Source: an uncultured Poribacteria bacterium
GTDB lineage: Bacteria; Poribacteria; WGA-4E; WGA-3G
Reading direction: 5' to 3'
NCBI GenBank assembly: GCA_951813545.1
Contig: OX638352.1
Location: 3,054,835-3,118,834 of the forward strand
Length of the DNA stretch: 64,000 nucleotides
Of this stretch, positions 35,095-44,231 are shown one piece after another (within the stretch, counting starts at the first letter, position 1; every line of letters begins with the position of its first letter). The translations under genes were made by a program, and so were the position numbers. The notes below the pieces were generated by a model. It was not told the DNA's origin and did no database searches. It was given only the letters and a program-made list of their open reading frames with translations.

Positions 35095-37317
35095 TTAGGA
35101 GTGTTTTTCATCCGTCGCTACAGATTGAGAAACGACAATAACCGATTTTATCACAACAATAATAGGAATTGCAAGCAAAACACCCCAAAAACCGAGGACA
35201 GCTGCTCCGACAATCACAGCGAACATAATCAGCAATGGATCTACATCAACAGCAGAACTCATGATTTTGGGGGAGATAAGCGAGTTGTCAAGTGTCTGAA
35301 TACCGAGGATGGCACCCAACACAAATGCGCTGCGAACAAGGAAGTCAATTATGCCGAAATCTCCAGCTGCAAGTCCCATCAGCATTGCAATAAAGGCGAA
35401 ACCGCCACCAATAAAGGGACCGAAGGTCGGTATGGCATTACAGATACCTGCGAGCAAACCGATAACCAACGCGAACGGCACACCGATGATACTGTACGCA
35501 ATGCAGGAAACCACGGACACAATTGCGATCACCGCGACCTGCCCTTTCAGGAACTGTTGAAGATTCTTATCAATTTCGCGTAGATAGGTTTTGGCAGTCT
35601 CACGGTAGCGTTCAGGCACCAGCCTGATGAAACTGCGGAAATAGTTGTCAAACGATTGGCTTGCATAGACAAACACGATGAATGCGAACGTCACTGTGGC
35701 GAGAAACCCACCGAACCCAAAAGCGATCGAACCCGCGACTTGAAACGTTTCTCTGATAGCCTCGCTACCGGTTTGGGCAATTGTCGGTATTCTTTCGGTA
35801 AAATATGCTTTCGCCTGTTGAACAATTGGTTCGTCTTTGTAGGCGTGACTAATGCCCTCTTTATAGGTCGCAAAGGACTTCCATCCCGTTGCAGGTGTGG
35901 CACGATGCCGGACGAGAGTGTCATTACCAGCGTATACACCGGAAGGTGCCGAGGCTAATAACGAAATTGTCGCTGTTCCCTCTGCTCCTTCTATCTTTCG
36001 CCACTCGTTTCCAAGACGATGCCATCCATAGAGTCCATTCGGGGTACCAGCGTATAATTCAATGTTGGATGCCTGTGATCCACCATTCGCATTACCCTTT
36101 GTTTCATCTCCACCTGCAAGGGTGTAGATTTCTTCTGCTATTGGAGGGAGCGGTCCCCATTCGAGAGAAGAGCCTTCCAGATACCAGTGCACCGTTGTAA
36201 CTGTAGGTGAAGGAAGTGCTTCCTCTGAAGGGATCTCTGTACTGGCGACATAGGTTGTTCTATCACCATTTATATCCACAACGGAGGTGATACTAACAAT
36301 GGATCTTTCAGCATAGATTGTAGGGGCAACTTCACGCCACATTTGTCCTGAATCTCTGCTATTATAAAGCCCTTTTTGTGTTCCGACGTAGAGTTGGGTG
36401 CTATCCCAAATCGGAATGCTAATAGCTTGGACGGAAGCGGTATCAAAGGGGGTGCCTTCTACCTTGTGCCAGATTTTCGGTGCGATGTCCTGAGCACTTG
36501 CATCGCCGTTGATTGCTTCAGCATCATCAGCAGGGAGTGTCTTATAATACCTGTATAATCCACTTTGAGTACCGGCATAGATAACATTTTCACCAGCCGT
36601 AAGTGTCTGTATCGGCTTACCGAGGAGCGCACCGTTTGTGATACCGATACGGGAGAGTCCACCGACGATCTCTGGCTGAATTTCATAAACCCCGTTGTTC
36701 GTCCCGAGATAGAACGTTTCTGTCGCTTGCTCGTTTCTTTCTGTAATCTCGTCCTCATGTAGGGGCGAAGTACCCTCGCCCCTACTGATAGCAATTGCTT
36801 CAAAGGTTTCACCGACGGCATACGGCAGCACGGTTTCATAATAAAACTTCAGCAATCCACTCGCCATCTGACCTGTCTGCTTGCTAACCTGTTTTCCGGT
36901 ATAGAAAAACAGCCCGCCACAGACGAGCACAATCAGCACAGTCGCGAGTCCGCGTTGATAGCGCGCCTTGAACGGGAAAGCATTCCAGAGAAACCTGAAG
37001 ATATAAGCAAAACCAAACCCCAAAATGAAAGGCGTTAGCACGCCTAACAAACGTGTAAAAATCCACACAGCGATCATCAGTATTTCCAAAATGACAATGC
37101 TTTTTATGTCGATCCAGCGGTAAACGCGGATAAGCAACACAATCAGCAGTATTGGCACTATTGGATGTAATAGCAGTATCCGGCTACTATCGGGAAAGGA
37201 TCCTTTGTAGTAGGCGAATGCTATCCACCCCGCGGCGAGCACAACGCTAATGATCGCGAGAATTGCTGCGCCGCTGAGTGCTGATTGCTGTGGGTTCGGT
37301 TCGTTTTGTGTATCCAT
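35095..37317 (-). CDS. AI-2E-type transporter (PerM family) with an inserted beta-propeller
   Basis: 740 residues, twice the usual family length. The N-terminal membrane segments (about 20-145) and the C-terminal core (about 510-740, with GVPFALVIGLLAGICNAIPTF.. and IQTLDNSLISPKIM) are those of the AI-2E exporter/PerM family. Between them, residues about 199-480 form a propeller-like domain with repeated strands such as YLGTNNGVYEI, YAGTQSGLYRY, YVGTQKGLYNSRDSGQMW and YAGTPNGLYGW, as in BNR/sialidase-type propellers. The insertion should face outside the membrane. Function unknown. No homologue with this layout is known to me. Confidence 0.85.
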   Translation of the reverse strand: MDTQNEPNPQQSALSGAAILAIISVVLAAGWIAFAYYKGSFPDSSRILLLHPIVPILLIVLLIRVYRWIDIKSIVILEILMIAVWIFTRLLGVLTPFILGFGFAYIFRFLWNAFPFKARYQRGLATVLIVLVCGGLFFYTGKQVSKQTGQMASGLLKFYYETVLPYAVGETFEAIAISRGEGTSPLHEDEITERNEQATETFYLGTNNGVYEIQPEIVGGLSRIGITNGALLGKPIQTLTAGENVIYAGTQSGLYRYYKTLPADDAEAINGDASAQDIAPKIWHKVEGTPFDTASVQAISIPIWDSTQLYVGTQKGLYNSRDSGQMWREVAPTIYAERSIVSITSVVDINGDRTTYVASTEIPSEEALPSPTVTTVHWYLEGSSLEWGPLPPIAEEIYTLAGGDETKGNANGGSQASNIELYAGTPNGLYGWHRLGNEWRKIEGAEGTATISLLASAPSGVYAGNDTLVRHRATPATGWKSFATYKEGISHAYKDEPIVQQAKAYFTERIPTIAQTGSEAIRETFQVAGSIAFGFGGFLATVTFAFIVFVYASQSFDNYFRSFIRLVPERYRETAKTYLREIDKNLQQFLKGQVAVIAIVSVVSCIAYSIIGVPFALVIGLLAGICNAIPTFGPFIGGGFAFIAMLMGLAAGDFGIIDFLVRSAFVLGAILGIQTLDNSLISPKIMSSAVDVDPLLIMFAVIVGAAVLGFWGVLLAIPIIVVIKSVIVVSQSVATDEKHS

Positions 37318-37335
37318 TGTGCGAATTTGAAGGTG

Positions 37336-37356
37336 GGCGAGGTGTCAAATCCCGCC
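37336..37356. repeat. Degenerate 21-bp palindrome
   Basis: GGCGAGGT and ATCCCGCC around GTCAA, followed by AGCA as at 30834. Two mismatches in the stem. Probably an eroded copy of the family. Confidence 0.45.
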
Positions 37357-37361
37357 AGCAT

Positions 37362-38954
37362 TTATGATGTTGCTGGGGCTTCCGTTGAATTTCTGGATTC
37401 ATACGTCTCAATTACGCCTGCACCGATGCTGTCACCCCAAACATTAACTGTGGTACGGAACCGGTCAAGCAGCCAATCAATGGAGAGAATCAGTGTTATA
37501 CCTTCAACGGGAAGATCCACGGCTCTAAGCACGATAACCATCGTGACAAGTCCTGCTTCCGGAATCCCCGCCGCACCGATGGCTGCTAAGGTCGCCGTAA
37601 GCACGACAACCACCTGTTGCGCTGGATCCATCGAAATCGCATAGACCTGCGCGATGAACATGACAGCGACCGCCTCATAGAGTGCGGTGCCATCCATATT
37701 AATGGTTGCTCCCAATGGAAGGACAAAACTGGAAGTCCGTCTGGAGATACCGTTCTGATTCTCAACCCCTTCCATCGTTAGCGGCAGAGTCGCGCTTGAA
37801 CTCGCTGTCGAAAAGGCGTTGAGTAAAGCGGTTGCCATACCTTTGAAATAGTTAAGCGGATTTCTACGTCCGAGAATCAGTAGGAGTATCGGCAAAGCGA
37901 TAACAGCGTGTACGCCGAGGCCTAACACGACTGTCGCACTATACTTGCCCACGGCGACGAGTTCGGGCCAGAAGCCTGCAAAGCCTTTTGCCTCGCCGAT
38001 CCTGCCCGCGATTAAGCCAAAGATACCGACTGGTGCGACATACATTATCCAGTGGACGAGTTTCATCACCGCCTCATTTAGTCCCGAAATCACGGAGATG
38101 ACCGGTTTGCCAATATCACCCAGCATGGACAGAGCAGCACCGATAAGAAGCGAGAAAAAGATTAAGGGGAGAATGTCGGTGTGCACCATCGCTTTGAAGA
38201 CGTTTGAAGGGATCATCCCCTCTTTGCCCGTCTCTTCGTTGCCGAGGAAGACCTCTTTGATGGTACTGCCCATCGTCTTTTCCATTTTGCCAGACACTGT
38301 TGCTGCAATGGGCAGGTTGATGTTAACGCCAGTGCCTGTATTTCGGGGTTCTATGGTCTCAAGACGACCGTCAAGAAATAATAGGCGTTCACCACTGTCT
38401 GTTGTTACGTAACGAGCATCTGCGGACAGCGGTTGCCATGACTTTACTGTGGCTGTTGTTCCGGCAATTGATTCCACTTCACCACTCACGTTCTGGTCAG
38501 CGAGCGTTATAACATATTTATTGTTATATGTCCGATTGAATTCTCCGCTCAACTCAACAGTGAGCATATCAGCACCGGAGAGTGTGTAACTCAGATCAGC
38601 ACGTTCTTCGCCTTGTGATAGTCCTTTGCCGGGTGAGATGATATTCACGAGAATCATCCCAATAACAACGGAGATGGCGGTTGTTGCCATGTAGTACAGG
38701 ACAGTTCGTCCGCCGATGGAGCCGATGTTGCGGATGTCGCCTAAATTCGTTATCCCTACTATCATGGATAAGATAACGAGCGGCACCACTATCATTTTCA
38801 GGAGGTTTAAGAATACCTCACCGAGTATTGTTGTGTGGACTGCAAAGTTTGGTGCGTAACCTCCGATAAGTGCCCCAGCAACAATGGCAATGATAATCCC
38901 GTAAAGCAGTCCGAGACTAACTTTCGGTTTCTTTTCGTTTTCATTTTCATTCAT
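37362..38954 (-). CDS. Dicarboxylate/amino acid:cation symporter (DAACS family) with large extra-membrane insertion
   Basis: 530 residues, about 100 more than usual. Glutamate/dicarboxylate-type signatures are clear: PLVILSMIVGITNLGD, the serine-rich AFSTASSSATLPLTM hairpin, GATINMDGTALYEAVAVMFIAQ and the C-terminal IDWLLDRFRTTVNVWGDS. It imports acidic substrates with sodium or protons. Between membrane segments 3 and 4 (about residues 107-250) an unusually long beta-rich soluble stretch is inserted. RBS AAAGGAG. The gene beside it (AI-2E type) carries a comparable outside insertion. Confidence 0.9.
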   Translation of the reverse strand: MNENENEKKPKVSLGLLYGIIIAIVAGALIGGYAPNFAVHTTILGEVFLNLLKMIVVPLVILSMIVGITNLGDIRNIGSIGGRTVLYYMATTAISVVIGMILVNIISPGKGLSQGEERADLSYTLSGADMLTVELSGEFNRTYNNKYVITLADQNVSGEVESIAGTTATVKSWQPLSADARYVTTDSGERLLFLDGRLETIEPRNTGTGVNINLPIAATVSGKMEKTMGSTIKEVFLGNEETGKEGMIPSNVFKAMVHTDILPLIFFSLLIGAALSMLGDIGKPVISVISGLNEAVMKLVHWIMYVAPVGIFGLIAGRIGEAKGFAGFWPELVAVGKYSATVVLGLGVHAVIALPILLLILGRRNPLNYFKGMATALLNAFSTASSSATLPLTMEGVENQNGISRRTSSFVLPLGATINMDGTALYEAVAVMFIAQVYAISMDPAQQVVVVLTATLAAIGAAGIPEAGLVTMVIVLRAVDLPVEGITLILSIDWLLDRFRTTVNVWGDSIGAGVIETYESRNSTEAPATS

Positions 38955-38973
38955 AGTTTGACTCCTTTTTATT

Positions 38974-39100
38974 GGTTGTCAGTACGCCTGCTATGCAGGC
39001 TTTCAGTTATCAGTTTTCGGTTAAAGAAAGGTTTGTGGAATTCACGTAACGTACAACTGTTACAAGGCTTAACTGACAACTGACGACTGATAACCGAGAA
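38974..39100. repeat. Heptamer-array inverted repeat, locus 2
   Basis: The right arm reads ACTGACA-ACTGACG-ACTGATA-ACCGAGA, exactly 7-bp periodic. The left arm carries the complements (GGTTGTCAGT, TTTCAGT-TATCAGT-TTTCGGT). An inner GTAAC..GTTAC stem is present. It fills the gap between the symporter and surface-protein genes and ends at the latter's stop codon. Confidence 0.75.
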
Positions 39101-42100
39101 CTATTTCCTTATCAACATTTTTCTCGTGGCGTTAAAGTCGCCTGCAGTTAATGTGTAAAAATAGACACCACTCGCGACCGATTCGCCTACGTTATTTTTC
39201 CCATCCCAATATGCGGCACGGGTGCGGGTTTGATAGATGCCGGCGGGCATTTGCCCCAATGCTAATGTTCGGATCAAACTGCCATTCACAGCATAGATAC
39301 GCAAGGTAACCTCAGCCGGTTCAGACAGTTGATACGGTATCCATGTCTCTGGATTGAATGGGTTTGGATAGTTGTGAAGTAAGGCGGTTTCTTCTGGGAT
39401 AAACAGTGTTAGAAGCTGCTGGAGATTTGCGATACCTTGTTGGAAGGCGATGGAGCCATCATCTTCAATTTGCGCCTGTGTTATCCAAGCCTGTATCATC
39501 GCTGGGTCTAATAACTCCGAAGCGTCTATAGCAATAGCGGAAGGTGCGGCAGAGGTGGTTGACTCGCCTAAGTGTTGTGCCACAAGGATGAGGTCCTGGA
39601 TATTGACAACACCATCACTATTCAGGTCTACATCCGAGTCAGGGGGCACAGTTTTCCCGAATTGTCGAGCAACAAGCACCATATCCAGAATACTTACGTG
39701 TCCATCCTGATTCACATCCCCAGTAGCGAGTCGCCCTTCTACAGTAATCACAACCTCATGTGGTCCCGCAGGGATAGACACACCGGTGATAGCAGCGAGT
39801 TGAAAGTTTTCGAGTTTCAACTGCGTCTGTCCAGCTGTTTTTGCTCTGAACATCACCGACAGAAGCGTTCCTGTGCCGCTGACCCCATCTTCGCTGAGTC
39901 TCGCCGAACTGAGTTTAGTAATTTTGCCGGTCGTGTTATCAATTGTGCCTTTTTGGAAGAAGGTCGTTTCGCCTCCTGTTTTCAGGAAATCTCCTTCGTT
40001 TACCTCAACCGCTTCAAGCACCGCTGGATCAAAGGCGATATCAAATTGCCAGCCTGCTAAATCAAAGACATTTTCTGTGCTGAGGTCGAGGGTAAAGGTA
40101 TCACCGACATGGATTTTTGGCTCAGAGAAGGTGTACCCGACACGGGGGTTGACGACGCTATATTCGGTGCCAGGTTCAAATCCGAAAAAGAGAGACAATA
40201 AATCAATCCTCCACGGCTTACCAAGCTTCACCAACAAAACATTTTTTCCTGGTTGCAGTGTGATCGGAAAAAATGTTTGGTAATCATAAGCCCATTCTCC
40301 GGCGTAATAGTCTGCATCGTCTTCATGAATTAACTCGCTATTAAGATAGACTTTCCGAGGATGACTGGCACCTATAAATATTTTCGTGTGCTGTGTTCTT
40401 AGAGAATACAAAGTGATAGAACCGTAGACAACGAAATTCCCACTGTCCCTAAATTCAATAGCACCTTGAGCGTCTAATAATCTTTTAAGGTTCCGCACAT
40501 TGTTCCATCTGCCATTAGCTTTATAAGGTTCAAGTGTCCCAACCGACCATACATTTTTTCCTATAACAGTCCCCTCCGAGGCACCGAGGGTAGCGATCTG
40601 TTCTTCTGTAACCTTACCGTTGGATGCTTTCGCTAAATAATCCGTAAGAAGTACGTCTTCGTCCACCTCTGATGGCAAGGTTAGCCATAACCAAGGTCCC
40701 GTAATTTTTAGACCACCTTGTGGAAAACCCGGATTGCTGTACCAATTGAATACTTCTATAGTCTCGCGTATGCCATCCAAGGGTGAGAAGTCAGAGATAT
40801 TATTGATGTGAAGTTCTAACCTTTTTAAGTTATGCAATGATGCAAGCGGTGAGACATCTACGATTCGGTTTTCATTAAGTATCAACGTTTCCAAATTAAC
40901 CAATCCTGCTAACGGGAAAAGATCCGAAATCTCAGTATGGAATAGGTCGAGATGCCTCAACTCTGTTAATCCTGACAAGGGTGAGAAGTCAGTGATATTA
41001 TTGGTATGCGGAAAACCGAGCCATCTGAGTTTCGTGAGTCCTTTTAAGGGGGATAGGTCGGTTGCTTTGCAATCGTATAAGAGGAGTCTTGTTAAGTTTG
41101 TCAATCCCGCAAGGGGTGAGAGATCCGAGATATTGGAATGTATGGTTTCTAATATTCTCAGTTTTGTGAGTCCTTCTAAGGGAGCGAGGCTTGATACACG
41201 GGTGGCTGCGACATTTATTGTTTCAAGATCGCGTAAGGACGCGAGGGATGAAAGGTCGGCTACTTCAGTGTCATTAAGCCATATCTGACGCAACTTTGTC
41301 AAAGAGGCAAGCGGTGAGATATCTGATATCAGGTTACGACCTATTTTTAATTCTGTCAGATTAGTTAATCCTGTCAGCGGTGAGATATCCGATATTGAGT
41401 TACTCTCAACATCTAGGAAGCCCAGGTTTATTGCAAACGCAAGTCCTGTCAAATCAGTAATGTCCCTCCCGTTTGCATAAAGACGTTCCAATGTTGCCAT
41501 CTCTGCTACTGTAATAGCGGAGTTTGGGGTTTTTCCGAGTGCTTCTGCAATTGCTGCACGAAGGTTTGGATCCGGAATGTTAACAGACTGTCCCGGGATA
41601 AGTTCCGGACGCTGCACAACTGGTGGAAGGACGCTATCAGGAGTATTCAACGCAGAAATCACGTCGTCAAAGTTAGATGTCCACGCATCCCGTTTCACGG
41701 TGCCGTTCACATCTGTGAGGGTTTGTAATCCCAAGCTTTTTAAACTCTGTTTCTTACGTATCTGTGCGAGGAATTCCGAAGTTTCTAATCCGACTGCGGC
41801 AGCAGCGTCCGAGGCATTTAGTGGTGCTTGAAACGCCTCATGAAACCGCTGTATTGGTTCATTTTCATGTTGCTTGAAGAATCGCTGTCTGGATGCGTCA
41901 TCTGAGAACGGACCGCCAATCTCTTCCAGTGCCCGCTGAAACCTTAGTGTATCTTTTGCAATCAGATTGTCAAGCACTGACTGTTTAGAGTAGAGTCGTA
42001 GTGCCTGTTCTTTGTTATACGGTGGGTTGTCATCCTGTTCAATCGCAGCACGCACACTATCTTTAAACTTTTTCATGCCTTGGGTATGGCACCCAATACA

Positions 42101-43312
42101 AGAGAGCCCGTTTTTAACTGTAGGATCGCTGGCTGCAGGGTTAGAAACGATGTCAATTGGTGCGTCGTTCAGCCGGTTACCATTGGCATCAACCAGCAAG
42201 TACGCCTGCAACCCGTTGGGGAGATTGAAGATAATTTCGCCACCATCGTGTGTGAAATTAAGCGGATGTGTAAAGATATTCTGTGAATCCACACTTCCAG
42301 CAAAGTCGTAACTTTTCCAATACGCGCCATACCGAGACGTGTGTCGTTCCACAACGCGGTTGTTTAATGAGACACCCGAATCGTTGAAACCCGCACGCCA
42401 AACATCTATCCCCGGTGCATTCCTGATATTACTCGCGACATTCACCTCTAATTGTGCCTCTAACATACGGTCCGTTTGTGGCAACCCCAAGATATCGTGG
42501 TAGAGTGGTGGCAACGAGGCGGTCGCAAGAAACCAATCGACATGGACAAACGGTACTGTGCTGCCTGTTTCAGTCTGCAGTTGTGTCAATTTTTCAAGTA
42601 GACTTGCTTGTGTTTCCGGATCAAACGCAATGTTGTAGGGATATACTTGCTCAATTTGTGGCCAGACATCGGTTGTGGTATTCCATTCGTAACGCCGCAG
42701 GTCAATATAGAAGATTGTTTGTGCTTCATCAATGGGTATTGGGTTCGTAATCTCAAATTTCCACGAGAGACTATTTATCAGTTTAGAGAGCGAGATCCGA
42801 TAGTCGCTGAGTGTTTCAGGAGTTTCACCGGCATTATAGAGATGCGTCATCGTAAAATATCGTGCGGAGGGACGGTCAAAGGGATCCAGTGATTTTAGAT
42901 GGGTTTGGATGGTATCAAGCATTGCATCCGTGGTTATGAAATTGATGTCGTGCTGCACATCCCAATCAGGCGCGCCTGCGGCAATCCAACGGGCAATCGT
43001 TTCAACGGCTTCTGGTGAGAGTGGCGGTAGATTAAGTGGCATTTGTGGACCATTCTCAGTCGGTCCAAGGAGTCGTTTATAGAACTCTGAGTTTCCTGGG
43101 TTCCCTGGAATGACGACCTGAGTATCAATAAGGGCGGAGCGGTCCAGCAAGAGTGCTTCCTTAAAGGAACCGGATGGTCCATGGCAATTCAAGCAGTTTT
43201 GTTGAAAAATAGCGGACACCTGCTGCGCGAGGTTTTCTTGGGCTTCTGCTGTTGCAAACGCTAATCCAACACATATTAGGATTACTATAGAGAGGTGTTT
43301 GCCGATTTTCAC
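39101..43312 (-). CDS. Large exported protein: cytochrome c-like, LRR, cohesin-like, dockerin and C-terminal sorting domain
   Basis: 1403 residues from a GTG at 43312 (RBS AGGAAA); the signal peptide is KIGKHLSIVILICVGLAFATAEA. Order: heme-binding CLNCH (Cys40, Cys43, His44) in a planctomycete-type cytochrome domain; a second CIGCH near 404; about 12 leucine-rich repeats (570-855, LTGLTNLTEL/ISDISPL); a beta-rich region; a cohesin-like domain (1060-1175); a dockerin (1197-1250, DVNQDG and DLNSDG); and a C-terminal NYPNPFNPETWIPYQL..YFYTLTAGDF domain of the T9SS/FlgD-like kind. It is likely outside the cell. The heme and dockerin modules in one chain are unusual. Confidence 0.85.
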   Translation of the reverse strand: MKIGKHLSIVILICVGLAFATAEAQENLAQQVSAIFQQNCLNCHGPSGSFKEALLLDRSALIDTQVVIPGNPGNSEFYKRLLGPTENGPQMPLNLPPLSPEAVETIARWIAAGAPDWDVQHDINFITTDAMLDTIQTHLKSLDPFDRPSARYFTMTHLYNAGETPETLSDYRISLSKLINSLSWKFEITNPIPIDEAQTIFYIDLRRYEWNTTTDVWPQIEQVYPYNIAFDPETQASLLEKLTQLQTETGSTVPFVHVDWFLATASLPPLYHDILGLPQTDRMLEAQLEVNVASNIRNAPGIDVWRAGFNDSGVSLNNRVVERHTSRYGAYWKSYDFAGSVDSQNIFTHPLNFTHDGGEIIFNLPNGLQAYLLVDANGNRLNDAPIDIVSNPAASDPTVKNGLSCIGCHTQGMKKFKDSVRAAIEQDDNPPYNKEQALRLYSKQSVLDNLIAKDTLRFQRALEEIGGPFSDDASRQRFFKQHENEPIQRFHEAFQAPLNASDAAAAVGLETSEFLAQIRKKQSLKSLGLQTLTDVNGTVKRDAWTSNFDDVISALNTPDSVLPPVVQRPELIPGQSVNIPDPNLRAAIAEALGKTPNSAITVAEMATLERLYANGRDITDLTGLAFAINLGFLDVESNSISDISPLTGLTNLTELKIGRNLISDISPLASLTKLRQIWLNDTEVADLSSLASLRDLETINVAATRVSSLAPLEGLTKLRILETIHSNISDLSPLAGLTNLTRLLLYDCKATDLSPLKGLTKLRWLGFPHTNNITDFSPLSGLTELRHLDLFHTEISDLFPLAGLVNLETLILNENRIVDVSPLASLHNLKRLELHINNISDFSPLDGIRETIEVFNWYSNPGFPQGGLKITGPWLWLTLPSEVDEDVLLTDYLAKASNGKVTEEQIATLGASEGTVIGKNVWSVGTLEPYKANGRWNNVRNLKRLLDAQGAIEFRDSGNFVVYGSITLYSLRTQHTKIFIGASHPRKVYLNSELIHEDDADYYAGEWAYDYQTFFPITLQPGKNVLLVKLGKPWRIDLLSLFFGFEPGTEYSVVNPRVGYTFSEPKIHVGDTFTLDLSTENVFDLAGWQFDIAFDPAVLEAVEVNEGDFLKTGGETTFFQKGTIDNTTGKITKLSSARLSEDGVSGTGTLLSVMFRAKTAGQTQLKLENFQLAAITGVSIPAGPHEVVITVEGRLATGDVNQDGHVSILDMVLVARQFGKTVPPDSDVDLNSDGVVNIQDLILVAQHLGESTTSAAPSAIAIDASELLDPAMIQAWITQAQIEDDGSIAFQQGIANLQQLLTLFIPEETALLHNYPNPFNPETWIPYQLSEPAEVTLRIYAVNGSLIRTLALGQMPAGIYQTRTRAAYWDGKNNVGESVASGVYFYTLTAGDFNATRKMLIRK

Positions 43313-43322
43313 AATCAATTTC

Positions 43323-44072
43323 CTATTTGGTTGTTTCGAGACGTTCAAGTGCTGCGCGCAGTTTTTCGAGTTCGGCTTCGGCGTGTTGCGCACGAGATTC
43401 TGCCTCCTGCCGTGCCAGGGATTCTGCTGCTGCATGCGATTCTGCCTCCTGCCGTGCGCGGGTTTCTTCAGATGCAAGGGTCTCCGCTTCAGCTGCATGC
43501 TCCCGACCAGGACCGAACCACGCATCCTTGACAGGATCATAGAGCCGCAGCGCGCCATCACGCTCACCCAACTCCAAACCTAACGTCTCAGAGGGAAGTC
43601 GTCCATCTACAAACGCTATTTCTTCATAAGAACCCCCTACGAGACGAAACCCTATGAAAGATGGATGAATCTCACCATAAGGGTCGTAAATGTAGTACTC
43701 TTTGACCCGCAAGATTTTCTCATAAATGGTTTTCTTTTCGTTGAAGTCTTTCGTATACGTGCTTGGGCTGGCAAGTTCGAGGACGAAATCGAGATACGGT
43801 TGCTGTTCCCACGTCTTATAGGTTCGCAGGTCTTTCTTTGAAACACCACGTACCATAAACACGTCCGGTGAGATAACTTTACGCGGATTGCCCTCTTCAT
43901 AATAGAGGAACATGTTGCCGCAAACATGCACATCCGGGGCATCCCGGAAATGCCAATCTATCGTTTCTATCATATCCAAAAGGAGTCTAACATGTCTCCC
44001 TGTTTCTGCCATTGGTTCACCGTCTGATTCGGGATAGACGAGTGTCGGGGCAGCGTGTATTTTCTCTTGCAT
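43323..44072 (-). CDS. Uma2 family (DUF820) putative PD-(D/E)XK protein with coiled-coil tail
   Basis: 249 residues. The first 180 are the Uma2/DUF820 fold: GRHVRLLLDMI, the acidic SPDVFMV, and the LDFVLELASPSTYTKDFNEKKTIYEK segment holding the D and E..K residues of the nuclease-like core. The last 60 residues are an Ala/Glu/Arg-rich coiled coil built from near-repeats of ARQEAESRAA. Function in vivo is unknown; the family is expanded in cyanobacteria and similar large genomes. RBS AAAGGAG. The gene ends 10 bases before the surface-protein start. Confidence 0.88.
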   Translation of the reverse strand: MQEKIHAAPTLVYPESDGEPMAETGRHVRLLLDMIETIDWHFRDAPDVHVCGNMFLYYEEGNPRKVISPDVFMVRGVSKKDLRTYKTWEQQPYLDFVLELASPSTYTKDFNEKKTIYEKILRVKEYYIYDPYGEIHPSFIGFRLVGGSYEEIAFVDGRLPSETLGLELGERDGALRLYDPVKDAWFGPGREHAAEAETLASEETRARQEAESHAAAESLARQEAESRAQHAEAELEKLRAALERLETTK

Positions 44073-44094
44073 CGTGCTATCTCCTTTATTTTTT

Positions 44095-44222
44095 GGTTGT
44101 CAGTGAAATAGCCATCAGCAGTCAGTTAACTGCTTGTGGCGGTTGCTTTAGAAGTTACGACCACAAGACATCTCTTGCTGAAAGCCGACAGCCGAAAGCC
44201 ATCTTACTGACAACCGATAACT
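44095..44222. repeat. Heptamer-array inverted repeat, locus 3
   Basis: The right arm reads GCTGAAA-GCCGACA-GCCGAAA-GCC then ACTGACA-ACCGATA. The outer 10-bp arms GGTTGTCAGT (44095-44104) and ACTGACAACC (44206-44215) are perfect complements. An inner CTTGTGG/CCACAAG pair is also perfect. It fills the aspS to Uma2 gap. Confidence 0.78.
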
Positions 44223-44231
44223 CTTTTTACC

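Noticed and set aside
38974..39100. CRISPR-like array
   Set aside because: The repeated units are 7 bp with no spacers, the arms are inverted, and no cas gene is near.
39101..43312. Internalin-like host-invasion protein
   Set aside because: The leucine-rich repeats alone suggested it, but the heme sites, cohesin-like and dockerin domains point to a different kind of extracellular protein.
43313..43567. 85-residue N-terminal extension of the large surface protein
   Set aside because: It overlaps the coiled-coil end of the Uma2 gene in another frame. The GTG at 43312 has an RBS and starts directly with a signal peptide.
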